64,000 nt of DNA from Siphonodentalium dalli (GCA_032622095.1 CP136065.1:210034151-210098150), one strand, 5' to 3'; numbered from the stretch's first letter, positions 32,940 through 44,837 are shown. A program made the numbers and translations. Notes: generated by a model not told the origin, from the sequence alone.

Positions 32940-33362
32940 CGAGTTTAGTGTGCCTGTCATTTGCAGAATGAGGTCCCCAGAGGGTGAATTTAGTGATGCT
33001 ATCCCACATAGCGGGCAAGCATCACTAAATTCACCCTCTGGGGACCTCATTCTGCTTAGGCTTCATCTTCTCTCAAAAGTTTCTTTATTATCAAATTTCT
33101 GTAGAAACTTCTTCACATAGATTTTATATCTTTTTTAGTTTAGTTTCTCTATATCCCCATATTAGCAGACAACACATTGAATAATCGAGGTTCCCAATGG
33201 GTGTACATGACAATATTCACCATTTGGGAACTTCAATATGAGTCTGTCTCCCATAGCAGATGAGGCCATGCAAAATGAGGTTCCCAGAGGGTGAATTTAG
33301 TGATTCTAGCCAACTATGCGGGATATCGCCTGCAAATGACAGGCACATTAAACTCAGACTTA
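32940..33362. mobile_element. M4 element
   Basis: Left TTTAGTGTGCCTGTCATTTG, right CAAATGACAGGCACATTAAA. The first palindrome is complete and the second is cut after GGGATATCGCC. Confidence 0.85.
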
Positions 33363-33659
33363 TCCTATAACACATGGCTGAGATATATGACTGACAGATG
33401 GACAGACAGACAGACAATCAATTTAAACCAATATAACCCCAATATATTTTCGGAAAGTGTGGAGTATAAATATAGAAACATAATTGAAATGATCATAGTA
33501 TCCCCACAATGGTGACTTTTTGCTGAGGATTATGAGCACATTATAGTAAAATTGTCTTTTCTGACGTTAATTAGATAAATTCTTTGCGATCAAACAAATA
33601 AATCATTGATTAATTTATTTAGATTCAGATAAAATACTGTCAGACTGTGCATGGTAATC

Positions 33660-34112
33660 GGGCCTGAAAATATGGTGCTGGACATTTGCATGATGAGGTT
33701 CCCAGAGGGTTAAATTAGTGACAGCGGGCTAGCATCACTAAATTCAACCTCAGGAAACCTCATTCTACTTAGGACTCATCCTCTCTGGAAAGAAACAATA
33801 TTATCAAATTAACAAGTTTTTTTAGTTTCTTTAGAAACTTCTTAGAAAGTTTCTTATTTAGTTTAGTTTCTCTGTACCCCCAAATTGGCAGACGACACAT
33901 TGCATAAATGAGGTACCCAATGAGAGCACATCACAATATTCACCATCTGGAAACTTAAATCTGTGTCTGGTACTCCCATAGGGGATGAGGCCATGCAGAA
34001 TGAGGTCCCCAGAGGATGAATTTGGCGATGCTGTGCAGGGTAGAGTCACTAAATTACCCTCTGGGTCCTCTTTCTGCAAATGTCCGAGCACCATATGATC
34101 AGGCCTGATGGC
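33660..34112. mobile_element. M4 element, second subfamily
   Basis: Ends GGGCCTGAAAATATGGTGCT and AGCACCATATGATCAGGCC, like the copy at 2655. Two worn palindromes around the conserved spacer. Confidence 0.85.
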
Positions 34113-34114
34113 AC

Positions 34115-34261
34115 TTAACCCTTTCAGTGCCAAGTCTGATTTTTGTATCAACCCATATTTCTTTCCATCAATGTATCACATTATTATAATCAATAAATTT
34201 GAAAAATGATCCAGGAAATATGGGTTGATACAAAAATCGGACTTGGCACTGAAAGGGTTAA
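34115..34261. mobile_element. M2b MITE, short palindromic form
   Basis: TTAACCCTTTCAGTGCCAAG to TTGGCACTGAAAGGGTTAA. It has no core hairpin. The outer arms close on a TTATTATAATCAATAAATTT centre. Confidence 0.9.
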
Positions 34262-34470
34262 ATTCAATCATTATCCAAAGATAGGGTTTAACTTCAAGCA
34301 TTCTTCTGAGGATATAAAAGTTCAGATCAGCACATTTACATTCCATATGATGCGTGTCATTTTTGCACCAATCGTAAGTGCTCTTATTGACTTAAATATG
34401 GATCAGTTAAAAGGCAGTTACTGTTATCACAGTTTGCACCCAATAAATACATTAAGGAATTTAAGGCACC

Positions 34471-34872
34471 TTAACCCTTTCAGTGCCAGGTCCGATTTTT
34501 GTATCAACCCATATACCCTGTGCCAATGCATTCTCTTATATATGCGAGTCGACCTATTTTTTACAATATTTTACAATTTTAATAATTTTTTCTTATATTC
34601 TTTAACAGACTTATTTTGTAGGTTTATAGTGCCAGGGAATCTTACGTTTTTCATGGGAATCAAAATTATTACTATGAATACTTGGTGATAGTTTTGAGTT
34701 ATAACATGCCCCTAAGGTTTTATCCAGTTTGTTTTTAAATTCGCTATAGCATGCTTAAGCATACCCAAAAAAATTCAACCCAAAAACATAAAAAAAACAT
34801 TTTTTTTAGGGCCGATTTTACAGACCGTAAATTAGGACCGATGAGATCGGCCCCTGGCACTGAAAGGGTTAA
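34471..34872 (+). mobile_element. M2b MITE with half core hairpin
   Basis: TTAACCCTTTCAGTGCCAGG to GCACTGAAAGGGTTAA. The core hairpin is cut after GCGAGTCGACCTA and the spacer follows at once. Confidence 0.85.
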
Positions 34873-35148
34873 GACTGACCTAAGGTATAAAAATACAGCT
34901 CCAGTAAAATGGTTTCGCAGTCTGAAAGGATTATTGGATCATCCCGAATTGAAAATACGGAGTTCAGTAGGCAGTGCTAGACCGTCCTGTGTTCCAAACG
35001 AAACAAAACCAGCAGTCCAGTGGAATCGCTAGACCGTCCCGTATTCTCAAATGAAACCCGCAGTCCAATAGGTCAAACAAGAAAACCATCGTCCTTGTGC
35101 CATCATTCGGGTGGGCACTCAAAGCCTTCTATTCATAAGGATTTAGCA

Positions 35149-35492
35149 CTTCGTATTTGGGCATTCAAACGGAATTGCCGTGACAAATCAGGTTTCATAT
35201 CATCATATCGTTATTTAAGTTACTAATATCCATCAAAATCTAGACGATACAGTGACTAAAACCAAGAGAATAGCCATTTAAAAGTCACGCGATGGTTCGT
35301 TTTCCGATAAAAGACACGCGACGGTTCGTTTTTTATCGGAAAACGAACCGTCGCGTGATTTTTAAATGGCGATTCTATTAGATTTACTCACTGTAGCGTC
35401 TAGATTTGATGGATATTAGTAACTAAAATAACGAAAGATGATATGAAATCTGATTTGTCACAGCAATTCCGTTTGAATGCCCAAACACGAAG
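35149..35492. repeat. long palindrome, about 165-bp arms
   Basis: Left arm from CTTCGTATTTGGGCATTCAA, right arm ending TTGAATGCCCAAACACGAAG. The centre is GGTTCGTTTTTTATCGGAAAAC. The motif CGTC.CGTTTATCGGA recurs just outside at 35520-35565. Confidence 0.9.
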
Positions 35493-35579
35493 AAAATCTT
35501 GTTTGTCACCAAAAGCGAACCGTCTCGTTTATCGGATTTCCACCGTCTCTTTATCGGAATGCCACCGATCCTCACGTCA

Positions 35580-35830
35580 CAGTTCTCCCCCTGTGATCAT
35601 ACTGAGACATGGGAAGAAACGTCGGTTCTTAGAAAATGATGAGCAAAGCTCCTTTATTGTACAAGAGATCAATAGAAACCGAGAATGAGTATATATATAG
35701 AACTGCCTCCCACTCTAGCTGCAACTAAGAAAGTTCACTGTCCATACACTTTTCCCCCCACTGTTACCTTCCCGCTTCCGATTCAACTGAACACAAAGAA
35801 CCCGACACTGTATACAATCCCTACATAGTT
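35580..35830 (-). promoter_or_regulatory. possible LTR-like promoter and poly(A) module
   Basis: Read on the minus strand: a TATA-like TTCTATATATATACTC (35690-35705), then AATAAAGGAGC (35650), then CTGTGACGTGAGG after a purine run AGGGGGAGAA. The order resembles a retrotransposon LTR or a terminal transcription unit. No paired LTR or coding domain was found. Confidence 0.2.
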
Positions 35831-36119
35831 TATATTATGTTGGCAGGATCTAAACACAGTAAGATGTACCTAGTGTGACAAATAGCTGATTATGCACTAT
35901 AATCACCATCCAGGACATTAAAGGGTACTATATATACTAAATCCGGCAATTTATGGGACCATCTTCTTTTATACTCAACAGAATATATGCAACAAATGAA
36001 AGAATTTGAGCCATGGATTAGTGCAAAATACACTCATGATCTAGGAAGGATACAAACAACGTAGTAATTTTAATGAAAATGGATTTATGAATCCAGTCAT
36101 AAAATGACTGGACTAATGG

Positions 36120-36225
36120 GTGACTAATGGGTGAACATCACCAACTTCAATCTGATTCCAGGTCTCCCATAGCAGTTGAGGTCTAAGCAGAATGAGGTTC
36201 CCAGAGGGTGAATTTGGTGATGCTA
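36120..36225 (+). mobile_element. M4 fragment
   Basis: The spacer words and a left half-palindrome CAGAATGAGGTTCCCAGAGG, cut before its complement. Confidence 0.65.
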
Positions 36226-36714
36226 GACTCGCATATATAATATATGTCAGAGTTATGGAGGCACGGACTCAGTATGAGTGTTCATTGCTTCATATTTGCT
36301 TAACTCAGTGAGCGTGAACAAATTCTCATTTCGCTAGATTTATAGATTAACAACAAATGAATGCATTTAATCTAGTCAGAATAAGAGAAACTCTGCTCTG
36401 TGACACTATTGTTTTCTATACATAATAATACAAGTACATGTAATATGACAAATTTAAACAAAAATAAATAACATTTATAAAAAAAAACAATTTGTCAATT
36501 CATAAAACAGTTCATTTGTTCCTGGAAACATTGTCAGGCAAGACCACATATTTTAGTAACATGCATGAATGCATCCATTATTTAACAGCATCAATTTTTA
36601 CCACCAACACCATCTGGGACCAATATATAAAGATATGATATGTGCAAGATTGGTTGACAAGGTGCCATACAGAAATTTTATCCTGATAAATATTACTTAG
36701 AAACGTGGTGGCCG

Positions 36715-37120
36715 TTAACCCTTCCATGACTAGAGCTTCATGTAAATTTTGTGAAAACCCTCCATAGGTAGCCTCGCAAACAGTAATGCCCTAAATAATC
36801 GACTCCTTAACCACAGCAGAAATATGAGTAATTTTTCAGGTTTTATTCAGAAATATGGCTTGTTGCCATTCGCCATATTTCCGACTAAATCCTGAAAATT
36901 ACCCATAATTCTGCTGTGGTTAAGGAGTCGATTATTTAGGGCATTACTGTATATAAGAGAATACATTGGCCTAACAATACTTACCTTGAACTTGTAAGTC
37001 TATGGGAAATTCGCATATATGCAAGGCTCCCAATGGCAAACTTGCATATATATTCAGAGGATGCACTGGCACAGGATCTTTAACACTGAACCATTGCAGT
37101 TCCCGTCATGGAAGGGTTAA
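36715..37120 (+). mobile_element. M2c element carrying a nested M1
   Basis: TTAACCCTTCCATGACTAGA to ATGGAAGGGTTAA. The core hairpin stops at GCCTCGCA and resumes at TATAAGAGAAT on the far side of the M1 insertion. Confidence 0.85.
36779..36952. mobile_element. M1 MITE nested in M2c
   Basis: ACAGTAATGCCCTAAATAAT to ATTATTTAGGGCATTACTGT, with its flanking TA supplied by the host hairpin. Confidence 0.9.
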
Positions 37121-37159
37121 ATTACTGTTGCCTTCACAAGCAACAGGTAAGTGCTACGC

Positions 37160-37261
37160 CCTATTTATCGTATATATGTGAGGCTCACATATATAAGAGA
37201 ATGCACTGGCACATGATCTTTAATGCTGCACCAGCGCAGCTCCCGCATGAAAGGGTTTAAG
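37160..37261 (+). mobile_element. M2c fragment, right part
   Basis: GAGGCTCACATATATAAGAG, CTGCACCAGCGCAGCTCCCG and the end ATGAAAGGGTTTAA. Confidence 0.75.
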
Positions 37262-39289
37262 AGATACAGCATCAAAATGGGTGACTAAACAAGGAATGGC
37301 TTCTACCACCTTGCACTAATCTAAATAAGCGGATGATTCAGCTACCGTTAATGTCCCCATCAATTGACCTTAATCAGACCAGTACTTATCCCATGAGCCT
37401 TCTTCAATACTTCGCGTGTCGTCCAGCGCGATCAGCGAACCGCTTCACACCATCATAATAGTTAATCAATATAAAACCGATAAATTCTCTCATATAATCT
37501 TGCCGATGATGCCGAGTAATTTGACAATTCAATTGTTTTGTAAATAACACACTTACGATCATGTTTTTGTCTGCGTGTACCGTAGAGATGTTTCTCCGAC
37601 AAATTTCATTGATTCATTTCCGCGGGTCCATATGTCTGAGTAGACATTATGAGTCATCAGTTTGTCTTTATGACATCGAAATATATCATCCGAAACCAGG
37701 ATGGTCTACAATGTTCAGTTTTTGGAGATCTGCACTTACTATATAATACCCTGTATTTCCTATGTTATTCATCCCATCGTTTTTAAATTTTGAAAGAATT
37801 AAGAGCATGGTAATTGCAGCACATTGTGGGAGTTAAAAATTATCAAGATGGTGTTCCTAACATTTTTGTGATTGTCGCTTTATTTGAAAATTTACCATTT
37901 TCAAAAATCACACTTTCAACTTAGACACTCAACTGAATCACGAGTTGATGTGATAACTGAGTGAACTGTCTTTGTTAAGTGTCACCTGCCTTCATGCTGC
38001 GTGGGATTTTTTGTTAAGTGTCACCTGCCTTATTGCTGCGTGGGATTTTCCTGTCACTCTGCAGGAATATAAAGCATGATTTTGAAACAACCGCATCTCT
38101 GGTCCACTGCATTCACTCGACAGGATCGCCAAATTTTCCAATCAAGTGACTTTCAGATGAAGGTTAGAAAACCATCGTGATAATTAACTCCCACCGTATA
38201 TATGCTGCATTGATCATGTTCTCAAAAATTTCAAAATGATCGGATAAATAACATTGGAGATACAGGGTACTATATATACAGGTAAGTGAGAGGAAACTTA
38301 CTTTTTTTTAGGTGTTTATATACCACTACATGTACAAGTTCTATCATGTTTTTATTCAAGTTATACTGTACATTAAAGTAACATATTTTCTATAATTTTT
38401 TATTTTATTTTTGCATGATCTAAAGGGACACTAACAATTAAAAGATAAATTTCTCATACAAATTACTTTGGAGGTATATATCTGACCATGACAAATGTCG
38501 ATTAGAACCATGGTGAGTTGGGACAGGCCCACAATTTCTGCTACAATTATCCCTGGAATTGGGCTCACAGTTGACGCTAAAAATGGATATATATAATATA
38601 AGGACAATATACATGTAACAATGCTGGTCTAGCTGATGTATGAGGTATTTCTTGCCACTCTTTGAATGAAAGGGTATTGTTTCATGGAGGACAATAAAAC
38701 TGTGCTTTAAACAAGTGACACCCACCTCCATTTCCACCAAATCCCTGGATTACTGAGGTCTATTGGGTGCAAATTTGAAATTCATGGATCGATATTATCT
38801 GTGCAAAATACTGAGCATAAAATAATGTTCCAAAGTAAAATAGCTTGATATCACGAAATCTTGTCAAAACTTTTCTAGTCCAGTAAACATTATTCATGAG
38901 CTTTTTAAATTATAGAATGAACATCGATGTTACTCCAGTGGAGTCGTCGTAAATAAGATTTGCCTGCAGACGAAGCTGAGCCGGCAGCCTAGGGACTCCT
39001 TAATGAGCAGAAAAATACAGTTTCAGGGAACACACGAGAAACTCATTAATTACAGCCGATCGACGGGGTCCATGCAGCAACGAATCGGTGTACCACGCCG
39101 AGTGATTAAATGATCAGCAAAGCAAGCTCAGTGATTAAAAGTTCTCAAGTGAAGAACAATGTAATTGTTTCCGATGAAGAAATATTTGCAGCATCACAAA
39201 ATGGTGCGATGCATGATTGGGGCTGCATGCAACAGTGTCTTCTAGAAGATGTAAAGATGTATTTAGGGATTCAAGCCAATTTTCATGAA
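37262..39289. other. no firm gene; one 39-bp tandem duplication
   Basis: 37970-38048 holds two units of TTGTTAAGTGTCACCTGCCT followed by GCTGCGTGGGATTTT. On the minus strand, 38463-38583 could be an exon (acceptor CCATTTTTAG; cysteine-bearing CEPNSRDNCSRNCGPVP; donor CCAAA then GTAATT), but nothing links it to other exons. Confidence 0.35.
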
Positions 39290-39426
39290 ACAGTATAATG
39301 CCCTAAATAATCGACTCCTTAACTGCAGCAGAATTATGCGTAACTTTTCAGGATTTAGTCGGAAATATGGCTTGTTGCCATTCATCGGGAAGCTCTCAGT
39401 GAGTCGAATATTTAGGGCATTACTGT
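39290..39426. mobile_element. M1 MITE, right arm shortened
   Basis: CAGTATAATGCCCTAAATAA to TATTTAGGGCATTACTGTA. The left arm is full and the right arm is reduced to its terminus. Confidence 0.85.
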
Positions 39427-39437
39427 ATTTTACATCT

Positions 39438-39998
39438 TGTTAACCCTTTCATGACGGGAGATGCGCTGGTGCAGCATTAAACCTTCCATGACTGGAGCTT
39501 CCAGAAATTTAGTGAAAACCCTGAGCTAATGCATTCTCTTATATATGTGAGTCTCCCATAGGGAGCCTCGCATATATAAGACAATACCTTGGCCTAACAA
39601 TATTTACCATGACCTTGTAAGCCACTGGCGAAGGGTCTTCAATTCTGCACCAGCGAAGCTCCCATCATGAAAGGGTTATAGATCCTGTGCCAGTGCATTC
39701 TCTTATATATGCGAGTCTCCCATAGGTTTGCAAGGTCAAGGTAAATATTGTTAGGTCAATGTATTCTCTTATATATGTGGGAGACTTGCATATATAAGGG
39801 AATGCATTGGCACAGGGTTTTCTCAAATTTCAAGAAGCTCCAGCCATGGAAGGGTTAAAGGGATGCAGGGCCTTCAAACAATGTATTCTCTTACATATGT
39901 GAGGCTCGATCCATATGGGAGACTCGCATATATAAGTGAATGCATTGGCACAGGGTTTTCGCAAATTTCAGGAAGCTCAAGTCATGGAAGGGTTAAAG
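39438..39998. mobile_element. cluster of three overlapping M2c copies
   Basis: Termini occur at 39440 (TTAACCCTTTCATGACGGGA), 39481 (AACCTTCCATGACTGGAGC), 39665 (CATGAAAGGGTTA), 39845 (CATGGAAGGGTTAAAGGG) and 39985 (CATGGAAGGGTTAAAGGG). Core hairpins are repeated in both orientations. The last two right ends share the flank AAGGGAxGCA(A/G)GGCCTTCAAA. Confidence 0.75.
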
Positions 39999-40076
39999 GG
40001 ACGCAAGGCCTTCAAAGTGGGTTCATGTGAAATAAATAAATTTGATAAAAGTTTGTAAAACAACTATCATCAACAG

Positions 40077-40218
40077 TACAGTAATGCCCTAAATAATCGA
40101 CTCCTTAACCACAGCAGAATTATGGGTAACTTTTCAGGATTTAGTTGGAAATATGGGTTGTTGCCATTCATCGGAAAGCTCTCATTGAGAGGAGTCGATT
40201 ATTTAGGGCATTACTGTA
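40077..40218. mobile_element. M1 MITE, right arm shortened
   Basis: TACAGTAATGCCCTAAATAA to GATTATTTAGGGCATTACTG, full left arm. Confidence 0.88.
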
Positions 40219-40824
40219 CATGTGAAAATAGATTGACGTTGTTGTAATTCAGTATTATAGACAACTCCCCGATAATGAGATTTCTAATTGGAAATTTTTG
40301 TTGATGGACTCGCGTGCACAAGGACGACGGAAAACCGACCCATGGCAATAGCTCAAACTTGACAAGTCAAGTTGAGCTAAAAATCATCGAAAGTGCGACT
40401 GGACGCGGAGTATCAGCTACCTTATGAGTACAGCCAAATGATAACTATTTGTTCTCTTCACTGTACTGGTTATCACATATTCAATGGATTCACCTCATAC
40501 CCCTGGGACTGACACAGACCCACAGTTCACTGGCCACAGGAGCTTAAATAGGTGACACTCTCTCATTTACCTCACAGACGCCCTGGGGGAAGCATCTAGG
40601 AGAGTAACATATTAGTGCTGCCTTATGATGAATGAATTACTTTGTCTGGGATCAAGTCAGATGTCATAAATAACCTTATCCATAATGAAATAGACTCAGT
40701 GATCCAATCCCATGAAGATATGCCAGCCAGAGTCCAGCCAGACATCATGGAGAATATGAGAGCATGTCCAGCATTGACATCTTGTCATGTATTTATGATG
40801 CGGTTCAAATACCAGCAGTGGTAT
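40219..40824. other. no recognisable feature
   Basis: The frame 40642-40836 is open (it begins MSGIKSDVINNLIHNEIDSV) but has no domain I recognise and runs into the SINE. Confidence 0.35.
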
Positions 40825-40837
40825 TCACCAGGTTGGA

Positions 40838-41156
40838 GGATGCCTCGGTGGCTCAATCGGTTAGGGGTACAACTCCAAGGCGTTTCGCCCTCCAGCGCTG
40901 GCGATAAGGGTTCAAATCCACATGACTCGATCTGTAACTCAAAATCGTTAGTAACTTGAAATCGTTATTTGGTGGAGTTGCCAGTTAGTCGCTGATGGCT
41001 GTTGTTTGCTGCACATGGCCGACGAGTTTATCAGCCATTGAAATGACTGTTAGATTAGCCGTAAGTGTGCGGATTTCCTCCACCACTAAAACTGGCAATG
41101 TCATGATATGGCCTTAGTTGCTGAAGCGACATTAAATAAATCAATCAATTAATCAA
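40838..41156 (+). mobile_element. tRNA-derived SINE with 13-bp target duplication
   Basis: The head has a pol III box A (TGGCTCAATCGG, 40851) and box B (GGTTCAAATCC). The body ends GCCTTAGTTGCTGAAGCGAC with ATTAAATAAATCAATCAATT as the tail. The 13 bp TCACCAGGTTGGA flank it exactly at 40825-40837 and 41157-41169, which proves insertion by target-primed copying and fixes both edges. From memory the 3' words resemble those of mollusc SINEs. Confidence 0.93.
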
Positions 41157-41177
41157 TCACCAGGTTGGACTACTTTA

Positions 41178-41405
41178 GTAACCCTCTCTTTATTGAATGG
41201 ATTATCCCCATTCAGTTGTAAAAGAATACATTGGAATAGACAATCATTAATTTGAAGGGATGTTCAGTAGATCATAATGCAGACGACGGATAGATGAACA
41301 GATACTGCAAATGTAGAAGGATTCTTATTCATTGGAGGGAAATGTTCAGATAATAAGTTCAACAAACGACGTTGTTGAACTTACTATATGAACATTTTCT
41401 GAGGG
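41178..41405 (+). mobile_element. M2d element, worn ends
   Basis: AACCCTCTCTTTATTGAATG, GTAAAAGAATACATTGGAAT, GAAATGTTCAGATAATAAGT and its complement around a CAACAAACGACGTTGTTG centre. Confidence 0.75.
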
Positions 41406-41731
41406 TTCAGGGTGGCGCAGATATGGCTTGTATCAGCAAGCCTGTTTCCGTTAAATAGAGGTGCCTCACGTCAATGGGTGTGGAATAAAATGTCTTCCTC
41501 GGACATAGATACTCAATATACCGTTCACATATCACAGAAATTATTATCAATCACAAGGACAGAATGGAAAAATCTACTCATCATGAGATTAAACTTTTTG
41601 TCTTTGAAGTTCGTCTGGTAATTACGGGAAATTAAGTAAAGATCGAAGTATTATAGAATCCATGACTCAGACATCTGTAAATAGGGAACCCATCTTATTC
41701 ATCGACAAAACCTGCGAGTGCAACAGCAGAC

Positions 41732-42087
41732 AGCCTTGAAATAGTGTGTCTGTCATTTGCAGAATGAGTTCCCCAGAGGGTGAATTTAGTGACGGTATCC
41801 CGCACATCAGACTAGCATTACCAAATTTACCTTCTGGGAACCTCATTCTGCTCAGGCCTAAACTGCTAATTCTGCAAATTAGGGCTACAGAAGCTTCTCA
41901 GAAGGGAAAAAGTAACAAAACACAATGTTAATTTAAAACTATAGATACTTCCCAGAAGGTAAGGCCAAACAGACAGGTCCCCAGAGGGTGATATTGGTGA
42001 TTCTAGCCGACTGTATGGGATAGCTTTACTAAGTTCACCCTCTGGGGGACCTCATTCTACAAATGACAGACACACTATTTGCAGGCT
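41732..42087. mobile_element. M4 element
   Basis: CTTGAAATAGTGTGTCTGTC to GACAGACACACTATTTGCAG. Two worn palindromes around a spacer unlike that of the other copies (GGGCTACAGAAGCTTCTCAG). Confidence 0.8.
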
Positions 42088-42122
42088 TGGACAGCAGACA
42101 AGACAAGGAACCTGAGAGGAGT

Positions 42123-42290
42123 TACAGTAATGCTCTAATTAATCGACCTCTTAACGACGGCAGAATTATGGGTAACTTTTCAGGATTTAGTCAGAATATG
42201 GCTTGTTGCCATTCATCGGAAAGCTCTCGGCGAAAAGTTACCCATAATTCTGCCGTCGTTAAGAGGTCGATTAATTAGAGCATTACTGTA
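42123..42290. mobile_element. M1 MITE
   Basis: TACAGTAATGCTCTAATTAA to TTAATTAGAGCATTACTGTA. Both arms share the rare variants CGACCTCTTAACGACGGCAG and its complement. Confidence 0.9.
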
Positions 42291-42555
42291 TGAAGGATCA
42301 GACTATTGATATCTGTCCATACAGTTATAGATTCTGGTATTCGTGAAAGTAGAAACATTACATGAGAAATGAACCTTCCCATAGACATGCAGATTTAAAG
42401 GCATAGATCAGGCTTAAAATCTGAGTTGTGTGTCCAGGAAATCCCAGAATAAATTCATAACACTATAATTATAGACAAATTTCTCCTGGCAAGCTGGCAC
42501 GTTGCCAAACCTAATTGAATATTCAAGCAATCTAGGGAACTTTTATTTCCAGAGT

Positions 42556-42768
42556 CACTGTCTTCATAAACCTATGAACCACATTGACTCAATGTAGTTC
42601 AATGTACAATGTACAACTATATATTTACATACACCTGATATCTCTTCCGATTTCCCCATAGCGTTACGGTAGACACACCCCCTTATTCAATGCGTTCATA
42701 AACCTATGAACGTAACGTGATATCACTTCCAATGTCGTTCATAGGTTTATGAACACATTGGTCCCGGA
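42556..42768. repeat. cluster of TTCATAAACCTATGAAC palindromes
   Basis: The 17-bp near-palindrome TTCATAAACCTATGAAC occurs at 42563 and 42689, and its complement at 42735. Two further inverted pairs (CACTTCC..TGTCG; CACATTG) surround it. Confidence 0.7.
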
Positions 42769-43285
42769 AATCACCGGGGATTGTCGGACATTACCGACTG
42801 CTTGAGTATACAGTACGTCCGGATTTGGCAAGAAATTTGTTTCGGTCTATAATCAGTGTTGTTGCTCTGTGTTACTGAGCGTTGATGTTCAAAAATCCCG
42901 CTAATTAATAACGTTTTATCATATTCATTACTGCTACAAATATCCCCCGAACCTCACAAATATATCATTATGGTAGAACGGCCTGTTGTCGATTTCTTAT
43001 TCACAGCCGAAACTTAATTGTTAGTTTCAGTTATCATTCTTGAAATCAACACGTCTACATTAGTTACTAGCTAAACAATACAGTTTGTCATATGTGTATA
43101 CTAAACTGTGAAATTGCATTTTTTTCCGTTCTTCAAGAACGGATTCTCAAAATGTTTGGTTTTCCAAAAAACGAGGATTCGCACTTTCTGAACTGAACTC
43201 CATGCGTTCATTTAAATAAATGAATAAATAGTGGGAATGACAGACAATCCTAGTTCATAATGAATTTAAGTATATAAATATAAAT
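42769..43285. other. no recognisable feature
   Basis: Unique AT-rich DNA. Confidence 0.5.
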
Positions 43286-43420
43286 AATAAACGGCGGATT
43301 CAACGTGGTCATGGGTTTTGACCGCGATAAAAAATCAGCAAACTCCGCGGGGTTCATGCAGTTTGCTGATTTTTTCTCGCGGTCAAAATCCCATGACCAC
43401 ATTGAAACCGCCGTTTATTT
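43286..43420. repeat. hairpin, about 60-bp arms
   Basis: AATAAACGGCGGATTCAACG pairs with TGAAACCGCCGTTTATT, and the inner GCGATAAAAAATCAGCAAAC pairs with GTTTGCTGATTTTTTCTCGC. The arms differ at only a few bases. Confidence 0.93.
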
Positions 43421-43731
43421 CTTATATGTTATTATTGCATACTGTCCTTACAAGGATGTTTTGCCAATTAAACTTATCTTATCTTATCATTGACTCAGGG
43501 GGCATGTCTATCATAATGCTATGGGACAAGCGGAAGCAATATTAAGTGTATATAAATATATGCACAAGTAGTTATTTTGACTTATTGCAAAATTTCAATC
43601 TGAGACTGGCCATGTAAAGCTTGGGAATTTCTATGTCAAAACAAGAGCTGGGATAGTTCTGATTAAAATCAGACTCAAATGGCTCCAGGTTACTGAGTCT
43701 GAAGAAATTAGCTGTGTCAAATTAGCGTCAC

Positions 43732-44120
43732 TTAACCCTTTACCCAACAAACCGGCCAAATAAAGCTTCAACAGCCTAAAATATCTTCGGTCTGTCTCAA
43801 TAGAACCATACAAATATGGATATCATTGGAACCGGCTCCTTGACCACATTGTGATAGTTACAGTTATGCCCTGTGCCAATGCATTCTCTTATATATGCGA
43901 GTCGACCTATGGTCGACTCGCATATATAAGAGAATGCATTGGCCTAAAAAAAACTGTTTTTAACATATTTTACCATTTTTTCTTACATTCTTTAACAATT
44001 TTATAATTTGTAATGTGTTAAGCCAATGCATTCTCTTATACATGCGAGGCGACCTATGGTCGACTCGCATATATAAGAGAATGCATTGGCACAGGGTCAT
44101 TCTGTTGGGTAAAGGGTTAA
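43732..44120 (-). mobile_element. M2a MITE
   Basis: TTAACCCTTTACCCAACAAA to TGTTGGGTAAAGGGTTAA. Both core hairpins; the first is a perfect palindrome around GTCGACCTATGGTCGAC. Confidence 0.9.
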
Positions 44121-44627
44121 ATAACTTCTGCATGAAATCTATTCAGTATGACGTCACAGTGCTCAAATAGTTTTACAATCTACTTCCGGTTTCATTTTTA
44201 TCTGCCGCTTCAAACTGGTGTTAAGTGTTGAAATTCTTGGAATACGGACTATTCTCCTTGAAATAGGTATTATTGGTAAATTCAGGATTCTTCGAATACA
44301 CTGTTATTGTTTAATTAGTTGTCGTAATCTCTAATTTTGTGAACAATGTGTGAAACTATCAATGTGACAGATAACTTATTGCGCTATTTATATCTAAATA
44401 TGTGGCAAATCTACTGATGTATGAGAGTTCCGACAATTGCCTGATTGTGTGCATCGCTTTACTATAGTGAGGATGTTGCGATTGGCTGACACTGAAGTAA
44501 TGGTTGCTGGTGGTAATGGAAACCCACCTAAATTCTTCAGATTCAGTATTGCGGAGTATTTGAGTCTGATTTTAATCAGCACTGGAGCTGGGAGAGAACA
44601 TTGCCCATATTCATAATCTAGTAGATA

Positions 44628-44837
44628 TAGTAATGCCCTAATCGACTCTTTAACCACAGCAGAATTATGGGTAATTTTTCAGGATTTAAGTCGGAATTAT
44701 GACTTGTTGCCATTCATCGTAAAGCTCTCAGTGAGAGCTTTCCGATGAATGGCAACAAGCCATATTTCCGACTAAATCCTGAAAAATTACTCATAATTCT
44801 GCTGTGGTTAAGGTCGATTATTTAGGGCATTATTGTA
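44628..44837. mobile_element. M1 MITE, full length
   Basis: TATAGTAATGCCCTAATCGA to TTTAGGGCATTATTGTA, with complete arms meeting at CTCAGTGAGAGC. Confidence 0.88.

Noticed and set aside
34206-34688. 160-codon plus-strand open frame
   Set aside because: It spans two M2b elements and the DNA between them. The peptide includes translated hairpin sequence.
35443-35688. 81-codon plus-strand open frame
   Set aside because: It begins inside the right arm of a palindrome and has no recognisable protein features.
37561-37746. Possible minus-strand exon ending in a GTAAGTG donor
   Set aside because: The donor is good, but every frame across the putative exon has a stop and no partner exon was found.
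40848-40920. tRNA gene
   Set aside because: Boxes A and B are present, but the sequence is the head of a longer element with a tail and a target duplication, so it is a SINE, not a working tRNA.
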